Shown one piece after another: positions 1 through 12,500 of a stretch of DNA of 64,000 nt. The translations under genes and the position numbers were made by a program. The notes below the pieces were generated by a model. The model ran no database searches. It saw nothing but the letters and a program-made list of their open reading frames with translations, and was not told the origin of the DNA. Positions within the stretch are counted from its first letter, which is position 1; every line of letters starts with the position of its first letter. Source of the DNA: Effrenium voratum (lineage: Eukaryota; Sar; Dinophyceae; Suessiales; Symbiodiniaceae); NCBI GenBank assembly GCA_963377175.1, contig CAUJNA010000573.1:32501-96500 (forward strand), written 5' to 3'.

Positions 1-51
1 CCGAAACAAACGCGGCCAAAAACAAGTGTCTACAGCACCTTATAAACTGTT

Positions 52-182
52 TCAGAAGCACACGGCTGAATTGCAGCACAGCTCGTCCTGATCATCTGGC
101 AGCTGCGTGGCCCCGTGCTGCAGCAGCAGCTTGGCCACTTTGTCCTGGCTCAGCAGCGCGGCCGCGTGCAGCGCTGTGCGGC
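52..182 (-). CDS. Ankyrin gene A, terminal exon
   Basis: The 131-nt exon encodes GRTALHAAALLSQDKVAKLL and LQHGATQLPDDQDELCC, then a short tail and a TGA stop (52-54). Acceptor CCAG|GCCGCA. The preceding intron (183-406, 224 nt) has the donor AAAG|GCGCGC. Bases 1-51 would be 3' UTR or downstream sequence. Confidence 0.85.
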
Positions 183-3100
183 CTGGCTTTTGCATTGGCC
201 CAAGGGGAAGGCCCAAGCCATGAGAATAGAAACGTTCGCGTTGAATCAGGCGGCTGTCGAGGTCAGGAGTGGTCGAGGAGTATGATGCATGATGAGGGAT
301 GGCGCCATATTCAGCCACGCCGCGCGCTGGGGAACTTTGCTTGTTCGTTTGAGCAGAGTAGTTGCACCCGTTGCCAAAGTTGTCACAAGCTGCTGCACAT
401 GCGCGCCTTTGGCGTCCACAGCGTCCACCGCCAAACCTCCGTGGAGCAGAGCCTTGACAGCGCCAGTGTGGCCGCCCCAGGCAGCGTCATGCAAGGGAGA
501 CGCCCCACTCACATCAGCAGAGGGCTGCGCGCCTGACTCAATCCAAGGGTGGAAAAGAAGCTTTGGCTGCTCAGAAAATAGAAAATGCTCCGAAGCTCCG
601 ACAACTTCAAGCCTCAGTGTTAGAAGATGTTCGAATATGTGTGAGGCGGCATGTGTTCATGACACATCTCACTTTCTGTTAGTCTTCCCTTCATGTCGTC
701 TTCCTTTTCCCTTATTTCTTGTTCATTTCCCATTGTCGTTCCATTTTTTCGGTTACCTTTCATCTCCCTTGATTTCCTTTTCATCTCCCTTCATTTCTCT
801 TCATGCCCCTTTTGTTGCCCTTCGTCTCCTCTTCATTTCCCTTCATTTTGCCTCAATTGCCTTTTGTTTCCCTTTTTATTTACTTTCGCTAGTTCCCTTT
901 CATTTCCTGCATCATCACTTGCATTTCTCTTCGGTTCCCATTTGTTTTCTGCGCGAAATGCACAGAGCATCAGACATGAAACGGACATGGGAGGTGAGGG
1001 GGAAAACGAGGAATGTTCTGAAGGTTGGAGGAAGCTGTTCTTTTTCTGATGGTCCTTTGTCTTCATGTGTGGACCTGCGCATGCCAGGCAATCTGACATC
1101 GGCTTGGCTTGAGGCACTTGGGATTGTCTTCTGATGTGCCAAACTAATGTCGGCAAACGCTGAATGTCGTTCCCCAGCTTTGGCCCTTCATGGATGCATG
1201 TCTGAAACATGCGATCGGTCTTGATGCCTTGAAGCCCGCATTGATGAACGCCTTGAAAAGCTCGTAAGTTGTCTGACCACTTGAGGATTCTGATGGCAAG
1301 AACGCGTCGGCCTCGTTGATGCATATGATGCGGGCGCTGTTTCGAGTGAGCAATCTGACCGAGGGCCTCTCATTGAGAGGGATGTCCTTGATGATCTCTC
1401 CGTCCAGTTTTGGATCTTTTGTCAAGCTGCCGAGATTCGCAGTCAGCTTCTTGAATTCGTCCATGCTCGCCTGATAATCAAACTTGGCCTCGTTGAACTC
1501 CTTGTCCGCCTCCTTTTCTGTCATGGTTGTGAGGAAGTATTTGGACTTCATGTGGACGATTATAAGTCAATCTTTGTCTGACAGATCTTGTGCTCCTGGT
1601 CGTGGATGATGTGGAGGCCTTGTCATCGTTGGCGTCACCGGCTTGTGCTGAGCGGCGTTTTCGAGTTTCTGATGTTGCGCTGGGTGTTGGGCTCGAAGAA
1701 CTTGTCCAGGAACTCATCAATCTTGAGTCCGTAATGTTCAGCTTCTTGGCTGGTGAATTTGGCCTTCGATCGCAGTCCTGCCATCCGGGCTGTGCTGAAG
1801 AGCTGCGTAGGCTGGCATATTCCGCGCTTCAATCCATCCTGGAGAACTTTGTACAGCTCTCTCTGTGGCGGCATGGACCATGAACGGCATTCTCTTCTTT
1901 ATTGACGGTATGCTGTTCTTCAACAAGTGCAGGCGCAGGTCGTCGCAGCCTGAATTGAAATTCCTGATAGGCAGGTACGAACGCCAGCTCTGATCTGGAC
2001 TCATCGTTGCGAGGGAACAATGTCATGAGCATTAGGTTCGGCTTGTTGTTGGCTGGCTGCTTATCGATGTAACAGCATATGCTGCACGAGCGATGGATGC
2101 GTTGTTGGTACGCGCTTGCACGCGGCAACTGTTCTGTTCTCCCTTGGCCGCCGGAATCAGATCTGACTGAATCTAACCTGGGACGATGACCTTTTCTTGG
2201 CTGCCGTCTTCCTGTGCAACGCTGGCCTTTGATTTTGAGGAGGACGAATCGCTGATTCGGAGTCGCAGGGCCTTCTTCTTTGGCACGGGAAGTAGAGGAT
2301 GTCGATGTAGCAAATTTGCATGCGTGATCGTGAAAACCGAAATCACGAATTCTGCCGCCTCGGCGGCATGATGCACTCATGGCCACGTGCCCCAATATGT
2401 GAGCATGTGTTCTGACACCCCGACGCCTGCAAAGGCAATGATTTCGGGACCATGCGCTGCATTGCGCGCAGCCAGTCCGCAAGAAATGAACTATTCTGCA
2501 ACATTGTACGGAAAGGTGGATGTGGGCCAAGAGTCGGCGAGGCAATCTTTTTTGCTTCGTACACGCGCAAGGTCGTAGCGGGAGACTTGCTTCCTTTCCG
2601 CAACACTTGAATCGAGTGCGTTGCTTCTTTCTTCACGCTGGATTGTTGAGGCTGTTTTTACAAGGTGGCTTGCATCAGTTTTGATGTGGGCGTCTGCAAT
2701 TTCACCCATAATATCTGACCAGAGACTGCGAGAAACAGAGAGGAACCATAGCGCCTCATAAGTCCCAACAGTTGTTGACATTGCGGTTGCTGTTATGTTG
2801 CGTGCCCCATAGTTGACGAAAGATCCTCTCGAATTCGAGCCTTTGTGAGGATCTCGTTCTTGAGCAAGAAAGATAACACACGCTATGACTTATCCTCATT
2901 GTTGCAGAACTGCATACTGAGTGGAATACGTGACGCGCAACGAGAAAGCTAATAACCGTTGTGGAACTGAGTTCGCGACTGTATCCAATTTATGCGACCC
3001 AAACGCGTCTGTAAGCGGTGTGCATCTGCGGGGTTAGAGGAATGTCACCCTTCAAAATCTTGTCAAAGGCGATCTCCTGAAGTTCATCAATAGCAACATG

Positions 3101-6100
3101 CCTGTGGGCATTGATGCGCCAGCCGCGCTTCTCATCGTTCTTCCACTGGATGTGTTGACCTACGAAATGGAAATCATGGTTATCTTCTGAGTAACTTGGA
3201 AATTCTTGTGTAGTCGGCCACTGATTTCCTTCTCAAACGCACCGCCACCAACCATAAGAAGATCATCAACGTGAAGAGAAAGAGCTCCGTGAACTTGTCG
3301 ATTCTCAGCATTGTTTCTAGAAAGAGGGTCTATAAGATAATACTTCTTTTCCCTGATCGGCGCTGATTGGGGGGGGCTTACCAGAGTACTGTATACAGAT
3401 GTGCAAGCCCGTAAGACCTTAGTGGCAAGGCTAAGATATTCCACCATCTGAGCGGCGCGTCATTTAGCCTGTAGGCAGGCTTCTTTATCCGTGCACCAAG
3501 CCTCTGCTGCTTGGCGGAACGCTTTCTTCAGATGCTTCTCTCGGAAAATTTTGAGGACCCAACGAGCCTGGGTTGCCGTCGTTATCTTTTTTTGGTGGTG
3601 AGGGCCCAATGACCGTACACCCAGCTCTTGACCTTGATCTTTCTGGTGTCAACAAGCTCAAACACCTCATTGTCAAGCCATGATTTACACTCTAGGAGCT
3701 TTGCTTCGAGGAGTTCCTTCTCATAGCTCTTACTTCTGTGCCGTGGCTTCTTTTCTCTTCTTCCCGATGAGGTGGAAGCCCCTTAATGATTCTGGGGCGC
3801 AGAGCGCAAAACTAAGGTACGCGTCCTGATCAGTCAGAAAATCTCTGCGTGCATTGCGAGCTTCCAGCGCCTGATAAATTAGGACATTGGGGGTGGTTTT
3901 TTTAGGCTGGATTGTTCGAATTGTCTCTCGACCATCATTTCTAGGACAAGAGTCAGGTGTCTGTTCTGCAACTGAGGTTCTTGTGTTTCTGCTCGCTCAA
4001 GACTACGCAGATTCTGCGGCATGTCCAAAGTTACCACAACAGTCAAAAAATGGGCTGAGTTGGCTGCCGCTACATTGGCAAAGAGTCCACGTGATGAGGA
4101 AATGATGGGCTTATCATGCAGTAGCAGCTGCGGCGGCGTGGCAGGTCCGGCGACATGAACCTGAAATGCGCTGGTCTGGCGGGCGGTAGGCATGGCATGG
4201 TCCGATGATTCAAAGGTCTTGCAACATCAGGCGGATCGGGCAGTGGCTAGATTGCTGGCGCCTCTCTCCAATGAGTTGTGGACTGATGCACACATGATCG
4301 CATGCCATGGCCTTGGATCAAACGCATCCCAACCGCATTTGACCCGAACTCTTTGCAGCTGATCTGGCTAACACAAGACCAGTGGTGGCGTGAATTCATT
4401 TGGCTCTTGTCTGGAAAGATGGTGGCAACTGCTGGGTAATTTTCTGAAGCTTCTGGACGATTACGTCATCGGCTGAGCTTGTCGATAGCAAAAAAGATCT
4501 TGAACCCTAACAGTGTCGGCCACTGGTCGTGTTGTACTCCTGATGAATGGCACCCATCGCCCTGCGAAGAGCATCTACCTGCTGATGGGCGAATGGCGCT
4601 AAGATCAGAAGGCGCACCTTGTTGTCAAGCGGTTTCACCGAGAGGTGGCGCAAAATGCAAGGTCCCAGCAGAACTGATAGAGGTTCTGCTTCTGACTGTA
4701 CCTGCGTTTCCTCCCACAGGCTGATGCTCACGTTTTGCTGAGCAGTGAAATTCCTGCATTTTTTAAAGATTAGCTGAACCTCGGAAGGTAAGTTGTGAAG
4801 CAGGCCTGTCGGCTTGTTCCACATGCAGCAAAAACGAAAATCACCCCAAATCACTGGTCGGTTTGAGAACAACTGCTGCGCGCAGCGCAAGCATCAGATT
4901 CTGGATGTCTGAGGCTTCCCGATGATGAAACATTGCTTCAAGCGATATCTCTCAATCGACGCCGCAAGTTCAGCCGTGGGTATATCGCGCCAACGCTTTT
5001 TCCGCAAACCTTACGTTGGATGACATCGGGCGCTGATCTCCATGAGCATGTGTCGTCGCTTGAAGGTCATGACATCAACCCCTACCCTCAATTCTATGAG
5101 CGTGGAGCATTGGCTGACTTAGCACGTCCTGCGCAGACATCAGGAGCATGAGTCTTTCCTTTTGTGACACAACGGGCCTTCTTCTTGGAATCGGCTGAGG
5201 AGCCTCCTTGCCCTTCCTGTAAGGCTTCTTTGTCATCTGCTAATAAGAGCCCGATTCCTTTGCTTCCTTCGGAACGAATCTGGGATTTGTCTTCCTGCCA
5301 ATAAAACACGTTGTTTATTGTTGAGGAGGCCTAGAGTCTAATTGAATGATTCTGCTGGCCCTTTGTTCCGCGCACAAGCTCTGATGGTGTTACACACCCC
5401 GTAGGTGATGGTCTGATTTCTAACCGCTGCAGCGGCTTTGGCAAGTTGTCGGTGGGTGACCTTTTTTTCTTGGTCTTGAGTTGCGCCTGCGACCCTCGGA
5501 ACTGGAGAACATATTATTTTTCATTTTGGATGTGGCAACAACATTGATTCCTGCAGACGACATGGGGACATCACAGCAATTTCGTCAAGACCGAACGGAA
5601 CTTGACAGTGATCAACGAAAGTCATATCACGAAATGTGTCTGATCGAAGTGCACTTGTTCTACTTCTAGCTGCGTGGTTGTAGATAGATTTTGGCAAGTG
5701 AAGCGCCAGAGTTCGAAATTGAATTGGGCTCGTGTTCATGTAATGATGCTGGAGGGTGAAGCTGCTTCAACTTTTCTGGCTGTGACAATCGGCAAGTTGG
5801 CTCAGTAACTGATGCTGCAGGGGAATCTGGCGCAGTGGTCGACTGACCCTTTTGTAGATTTACCCTTTTGTCGACTGACCCTTTTGTCAATTATCCAGAG
5901 GTGTCCCGCAGGTTTGCCTGCAAGGTTGGTTTCCAATTGTCCTCAAGCTAAATCAATCAGGTGTGTGGTACGTTGTTGGCCGATCTTATCTGGATCTATT
6001 GGACATTCCTTCAATTTCGTTAGTACAAACAGCGCCCGTTCGAGGCATGATATGGGTTTGAGTGAGTTGTTGTTTGTTCTTCTTTCCAAGAACCGGTCCT

Positions 6101-9100
6101 GCTTCAATCACTGCGATTTTTTGGAGTTGCTGCGTCCTCCTTTCGCTGAAGCTTGATGCTTTCATCATCATCGACGACATGCGTGAGGGCTTTCACGATC
6201 TCTCACCATTCATCAACATTGCGTCCGGCGCCTCTACACATGCCAAAAACTTCACATGTGATCTTGTCACACTGTCATGTACAAGTTCCTCATTTCACCA
6301 TCGGCAGAATGTCCCTAAGCTGATTGTCTATGGCAAAGATGAAGCTGGTGTCTGCCGGAACGTACTCATGGGAGATCAGGTTCTTCATCGCAACGATGGC
6401 CGCAAGCCAGCTTCTGACCTGGCGCATCCGTTGTTGAGGGTTGTCTGGCGTGTTTATGACCGGCGCCGCTAGCTTTGTCGCTTGCGGTCGTCGCTCAGAG
6501 GTTGTGAGCAGAGACTGTGTCGTGGATTCGCTTCTTGTCCATGGCTTCATCGTCCTGATCCTGAAAAGCATCATGACTTGCCTTGAGATCATCGCGTCGA
6601 GCGCCAGCACCTTTCACTCCAACCCCATGATGGATTCCCGTCCTGATCACTCCAACTAGCACATGACGGCTCTGAGAGGTGACTGCTGATTGGCGGGTTG
6701 TTCCTCAGATTTCTCTGCGGCAACAGTGAATGTTTTGGACTGTCCTTTGTCTTTTCCGCCTTTTCCTTTTCCGTCGTTGTAGGATGGATAACCTTTGTTT
6801 GCATCGAAGAAGTTCTGACGCTTGTGCTTTCCTTTCTTTCCTTTCTTTCTATCATTTCTTCCAAAAACCTTCAATCTTCATCCTCAACCCAAAAACCGAA
6901 GACGTTCGTGAACCTCGCGCCGGTCGAAGCGCTCTGGCCTTCTTTCGAAGATCTGGTTGTGGTGAAGAGGTCATGCTGCTGTGTCTTCAGCATCGTATAT
7001 GTGCAGCGTTCCTGTCTCAAAGACATTGCGCTGATCAGTTTCCCCTGCTGATCTGAGAGTTCACTCTGAACGATGAAGAACTGTGCAATGAGGTTTTCAT
7101 TGAGTGGAAACGCGTCACGGTGTCTCTGCTGCATTCCATTGGCACACTGCGTCGTCGTCCGGGTTGGCGCTCCAGCCTGAGTCGCGCGCTGCGGGGCTCT
7201 TCCCTGACTAGCATCTTGCGCGTTGGAGATAACTTGGTGATTGCGCCGGGGGCATCAGATCATTCAACGCTGCCTTTAATCTGCTCTCAAACTTGGCAAT
7301 GCGTGTCTCCAGCGATTGAAGAAACTGAGTAGTCCATACAAATACACAGGCCAGGGGCTTTTCCGAAGATGAGGGTGTAGTTCAATGAGAGGGCTGGGCA
7401 AAAGCTTGACAAATTCAAGCCAATCAAGAGACAGGCTTGTTCGGGTCGTGCGCCTCTAAGACTTTCTGAAACGCGAGACAGATACATGGACATGCGCGTG
7501 TGCCACAAGATGCAAATAAGGCTTGACCATTCTTTGGTTCATCTCCCAGCCTGCGCGTCACACAATGCTCAGTTGCGTCATTTACTCCCTTCATTTTCCT
7601 GTCATTCCTTCTTACGTCCGTCTCGTTTCCCCTCATTTCCGTTGGTCTCTCTTTCATTTCCACATTTTCCCTTCATATCCTCTTCCTTTCCCTTTTTCCC
7701 CAATCATTTGCCTTTGTTGTCCTTCTATTTTTTCGACTGCCTTCCGTTTCCCTCTGTTTCCCTTTCGTTTCCGTTTATTTCCCTTTCATGTCCCTTGATT
7801 TCCCTTTCATCTCCCTTGCTTTTGTTATATCGCCCTTCATCTCCTGTTCACTTGCCCTCTCTTTGCCATAATGTTTCCATTTCGTGTCCTGCCTTTCGCG
7901 CTCCTTTCATCTCCCAATTAGTTCCCTTTCATCCTTTGAAACCCACATCCCCTTACATTTTTCCTCGCTTTCAATTCATTTTCCTACGTTGCCTTTGCTC
8001 ATCATTCGCTTTGCAAGACTTAGCGTTGCCTTATGCGCTTTTTCATTTTCATTTCCCTTTCATTCCCTTCATGTCCCTTTCATTTTTTATTTCCTTGCAC
8101 TCCCTGTATTCCTTGCGTTTCCTGTCAAATCCTCTTCATTTCCCACTATTGTCCTTTCATTTCCTTGTGTTTCCTTCCCCTTCATTTCCGTTCATGCTCC
8201 TTTCATTTTTCCTGCGTTTGCCTTTTCCGCCCCTTCATTCCCCTTGACTTCCTCCATTTTCCCCACTGCGCAGGCGCAGAGGTGTCTTGCCTGGCAGGCG
8301 GGCGCAAGCGTTTGCACGAGCGTCGTTTTCATTGGCCCTGTCGCGCGAACGGCTTGTTTGGGCGAGATTGAAATGTTCCAAAGCCGGTCGAGATCGCAAT
8401 CCCCTGCTAGTTTTGGACACGTGTGATAAACGTGTCAAGGTTGGATTTCCTGACCGGTGAGCGAGAATTAGTGTGAGCGCGAGTTGCGTGAGAGTGAGCG
8501 AGTGAGTCTGAGTGTGGGTGTGAGCCTGGGTGTGGGGGTGAGCTTGCGGGTGGGTGTGAGATCTGTGAGAGTGAATGTGAGTGGGGGTGCGGGTGTGTGT
8601 GTGTGTGTGCGTGGGTTGCAGAGAGAGAGAGAGAGAGAGTGTGTGGGTGAGTGGGTGAGTGGGTGGGTGGGTGGGTGAGTGAGTGAGTGGGTGACGGCGA
8701 ATGGTGTGGGAGCTGCAAGTGTGAGAGTATAGAGTGAGTGTGAGAGTAAGTGTGAGTAAGCATGCGTGAGTGAGTGAGTGAGTGAGTGAGTGAGTGAGTG
8801 AGCGAGCGAGCGAGCGAGTGACTGTACACATTTGGGAACAAGAAAAGAAGCAAAACAAAAAGAAAGAAAGAAGGAAAGAAAGAAGGACAGAAGGAATGAA
8901 AGACAGGAAGAAGGAAGGAAATAAGCGAAGAACAGAAGGACAGAAGGAAGGAAAAACAGACAGACAGACAGAAAGACAGAAAGACAGAAAGACAGAAAGA
9001 CAAAAAGACAGAAAGACAGAAAGACAGAAAGACAGAAAGACAGAAAGACAAAAAGACAGAAAGACAGAAAGACAGAAAGACAGAAAGACAGACAGAAAGA

Positions 9101-9365
9101 CAGAAAGACAGAAAGACAGAAAGACAGAAAGACAGAAAGAAAGAAAGAAAGACAGAAAGACAGAAAGACAGAAAGACAGAAAGACAGAAAGACAGAAAGA
9201 CAGAAAGACAGAAAGACAGAAAGAAAGACAGAAAGACAGAAAGACAGAAAGACAGAAAGAAAGAAAGAAAGACAGAAAGACAGAAAGACAGAAAGACAGA
9301 AAGACAGAAAGACAGAAAGAAAGAAAGAAAGAAAGAAAGAAAAAAAGAAAGAAAGAAAGAAAGAC

Positions 9366-9404
<39 letters not shown>

Positions 9405-9442
9405 AAAAGAGAGAGAGAGAGAGAGAAAGAAACAAAGAAACA

Positions 9443-9538
<96 letters not shown>

Positions 9539-12500
9539 ATGCCGACGCAGCAACACGCACCTCGCCGCAGCAAATCTGCAACAAGCTCGTCATGGCCGTT
9601 GGCAGCTGCCCAGTGCAGCGCCGAGCCGCCCGTAAAGTCTGCAGCGTCCAGGCCAGCACCAGAGTCGCAAAGAATGTCCTGAGCTCAGTTTTCAACATCT
9701 GTAACAGAGCTCAACTCAGAGGAGCTTAAACTTAAGCAAGGGTCCCGAGGCGGGGGGGGGCTTTCTGTGTCCCGGCTCAAAGATCAAGGAAAGCAAGCCA
9801 GGACAAAGATCTGTCAACTGCCTGTTTTAATGTTTTCGCAAAAATGGGACCTCTCCCAAGTGCACGTGTCTAGAGCTGCTGGACAATGACCAGCTCAGAG
9901 CTACAAGAACACGCTGAAGACAAACTTCCTGAAAGGCCAGACGGACAACTATAGGAGCAGCATGGCCAATCCACACCGTGCGAATCTGAGGACGGCCTTT
10001 CTGTCCCTTCAAGAGCGGTTGCCGAATGCAGGTGCCTTGGTCTGGTTGATCCGCGATAAAGACCCCGCAGCACTACAGCTCTGGAGCTGTGTGAGAAAAG
10101 GGCAGCCATGAGCGGCAAGCATGCTTCCATGCACGGTAGCGGCTGTGGAGATGGCGTCAAGCAACAGCACTGCGGTGCAGCAAAGGCCTTCAGCTTTGAA
10201 GCCGTGGGTTTACCGAAGGCATATCAGCCCAGAGCACAAACACCTGGAACAGGGAGGGTGGGCTGCAAAGACGTGTTGGAGCTGTCAAGCTCTGTTTGCT
10301 TGCGCGCTCTCCAGCATGAGGTTCAAGTCCACCCAGCAAAACCAAAACAGGGCATCTTCTTGGACGGGCATGCGCGCTTGGGGTGTGACAGACAGTTGCA
10401 GTACGGCCAGCGTGCTGAAAGCGCCTCGTATGTCCAGTGGGAACCAGCAAGACGCAGAATTTGCGTGGAGTGGAGAATGCTTTAGCCGGCGTCCAATGGC
10501 AGAGCCTCGCTGAAGAAGAAAGCTCTATCCAGCACACTGCCACTCGCCGCCGCAGGACCCTGAACTGCAGCACCTACCACCGAAACACAACCAGCAATGC
10601 CGAGAAGGTTAGGCCTCAAAGGATTCGCTGGCAATCGAGGCTTAGAAATCACTAAGACATGGCGCGCGCACGATTTCAACAAAGAGGGCATGTGACCAGC
10701 AGTTTGTGGAAGCCAAGACGCTTGAACGTCAGCCGTGGTTGGACAGCGAAGTTGCGACCGTGTAAACCAGAACACCCAACGTTCTTGGTAGATACCAGAA
10801 AACTCAGAACAGCATTTATGTCCATGAAACAAGTGCTGCGGAAACAGAGCAGCGGTGGGCTGATCGCCCTGTGAAACCGGAGGCCCCGCTTCCACCGCCC
10901 CACCCCCCTCCCCCCCCCAATGTCATACTCCGCTAACAACGAAGCAACCAATCAGCAACCCAGCCTCACACCGTGCCGCTGACGCGGCGACGACCAACTA
11001 TCACAGCCGAGTCACCGCACTCTTGCGGTCGCCTACCCGCGCAGCAATGTGCAGAGGAGAAGTTCCATCTTCACCAGCAGCCGTGGCGGGCACTTTGCGC
11101 TTGGTCAACACTTCCGCCTTGTGGGTGCCTCGGTCTTGGACACAAGACATGTCCAGGTCTTGGACACAAGATTTCAACAGTACAAATTAGGGCCCCCGGG
11201 TTACTCTTGTCTCTGCAAGAAAAAATGCCAGCGAAATGATCGACGCTTGTCAATTTTGCTCTTCTTTTTTTTTGCGGAGCTCCCCGGCCCGTCCTCCAGC
11301 TCTCTTGCCCAGCGGCATGCAAGAACATCTCCGAATCGAATCAGCACTTCTCCAGGCAGCGGGGGCTCGATCGAGCTTCGCACCTTCCACAAGCAGGCAG
11401 AGATGTTTGCCTCCCTGCATCATGTTGAGAATAGCTTTCCCCGAAACACACGGCTTGTTCTTTCAGAGAACACCTGTAGGAAATCTGTGTACCAAGCTCT
11501 TTGTTGCGATATCCGCGAAGGTTCAACTCGTCAGCTGCTTTGACATTTGCTCGGTGGCAAGTAAATGAGGGTCAAAGACTCATCAACCGCAAAGATGGCT
11601 ACAACTCCACCAACTGGACTTGAGCTCATGACCCTATGAACTTACTCCAGCGAACGGATAAACTACGTCATCAAGCCCAAATGAAGCGCTTTACGCGCGG
11701 TAACAAAAACGCACGCAAGGCAAGGTGTCCAGACTTGCCTTGCGCAGTTTTGCTGCGTCGGGCGCCTTGGCTTTTGGAGTTGCTCATGTGTGCATTGCCC
11801 GACCTCGGTACTGCCAACATCCGCCCTCATCTGCACCAATGCCTGCACCACACCTCGCGCGCTCCACGAATGGCGGCAAGGCCAGCAATTCTGAGAGAAC
11901 TTCGCCAGGGTAAACAACAGCAAATAATATGTCAAACAAGCAAATAAATCAATTTTAGATTGGATGTGTGACTCTGCTCAGAGGCGCACGGAGCCCGAAA
12001 CAAAGGAAATGCGATTGCCCCTGCAACACCCGCAAGTGGAACATCCTGCCTGCGTGCTTTCCACGAGCTGCCCAGTGAAGAGGCTGCCCAGGGAGACTTC
12101 CCAAAGACATGGCGCTCACATCAGCACGCGCGGCCACCAGCTCCTGCAAGATGTCAAGCGTTCAAGGCACCTTTTCGCCGAACGCATCGGGTGATGAATT
12201 GGGCTTGTTTTGCGGAGGGTTTTTGTCGTGTTGCAAGACCCCGCGGTGTATGTGTCACAGTCGCAGGATTTGCAAACATGCTGCGAACGATCCTAACCCG
12301 AACTGAGCGGGGCTGCCTTCTGTTTTCGCGCGGTCCTTGGCCACGGCCCTGTGACCCTGCATGGCCGCCCAGTGCAAAGGGCTTGCGTCCTGCTTATCTC
12401 TTGCGCCTGGCTTGGGCGCGTAGGCTGCGCAGCACAGCATCAAAACCCGAAGCACATCCCACCCTCCCGTCCAAGGCCAAGCCCGCCCGCGCTGACCAAC

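Larger units (their letters stand above)
2490..7340 (-). mobile_element. Decayed Ty1/copia retrotransposon A
   Basis: Read on the minus strand, the pieces are in copia order: gag-like (7134-6871), a lysine/glycine-rich linker (about 6870-6660), unplaced coding stretches (about 6600-4500), reverse transcriptase (about 3780-2985) and the RNase H C-terminal part (2781-2491). Every piece is separated by frameshifts or stops, and no long terminal repeats could be found by eye. Protease and integrase were not recognised. The element lies entirely within an intron of ankyrin gene A, in the same orientation as the gene. Confidence 0.75.
533..9560 (-). other. 9,028-nt intron of ankyrin gene A
   Basis: It is defined by the GT donor after 9561 and the acceptor TCAG|GC before 532. 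The exons on both sides join within one ankyrin repeat. It carries, from high to low coordinate, a GAAA/GACA microsatellite, a GTGA-type array, a pyrimidine-rich array, copia remnant A, a DUF3987-like pseudogene and a second pyrimidine-rich array. Confidence 0.7.

Noticed and set aside
7486..8426. Long plus-strand Phe/Ser/Pro-rich frames
   Set aside because: Products of the pyrimidine-rich array; no conserved motif, and the region lies in an intron of a gene on the other strand.
8235..9698. Very long minus-strand frames of FLSFFLSF or serine/threonine-histidine composition, and a plus-strand KERKKDRKTERQ frame
   Set aside because: They are translations of the GAAA/GACA and GTGAGT repeats, all frames are open, and only the ankyrin exon at 9561-9678 has protein-like sequence.
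9870..10485. Several overlapping 90-130-codon frames on both strands
   Set aside because: No motifs, and mutually exclusive; they lie within an intron of ankyrin gene A.
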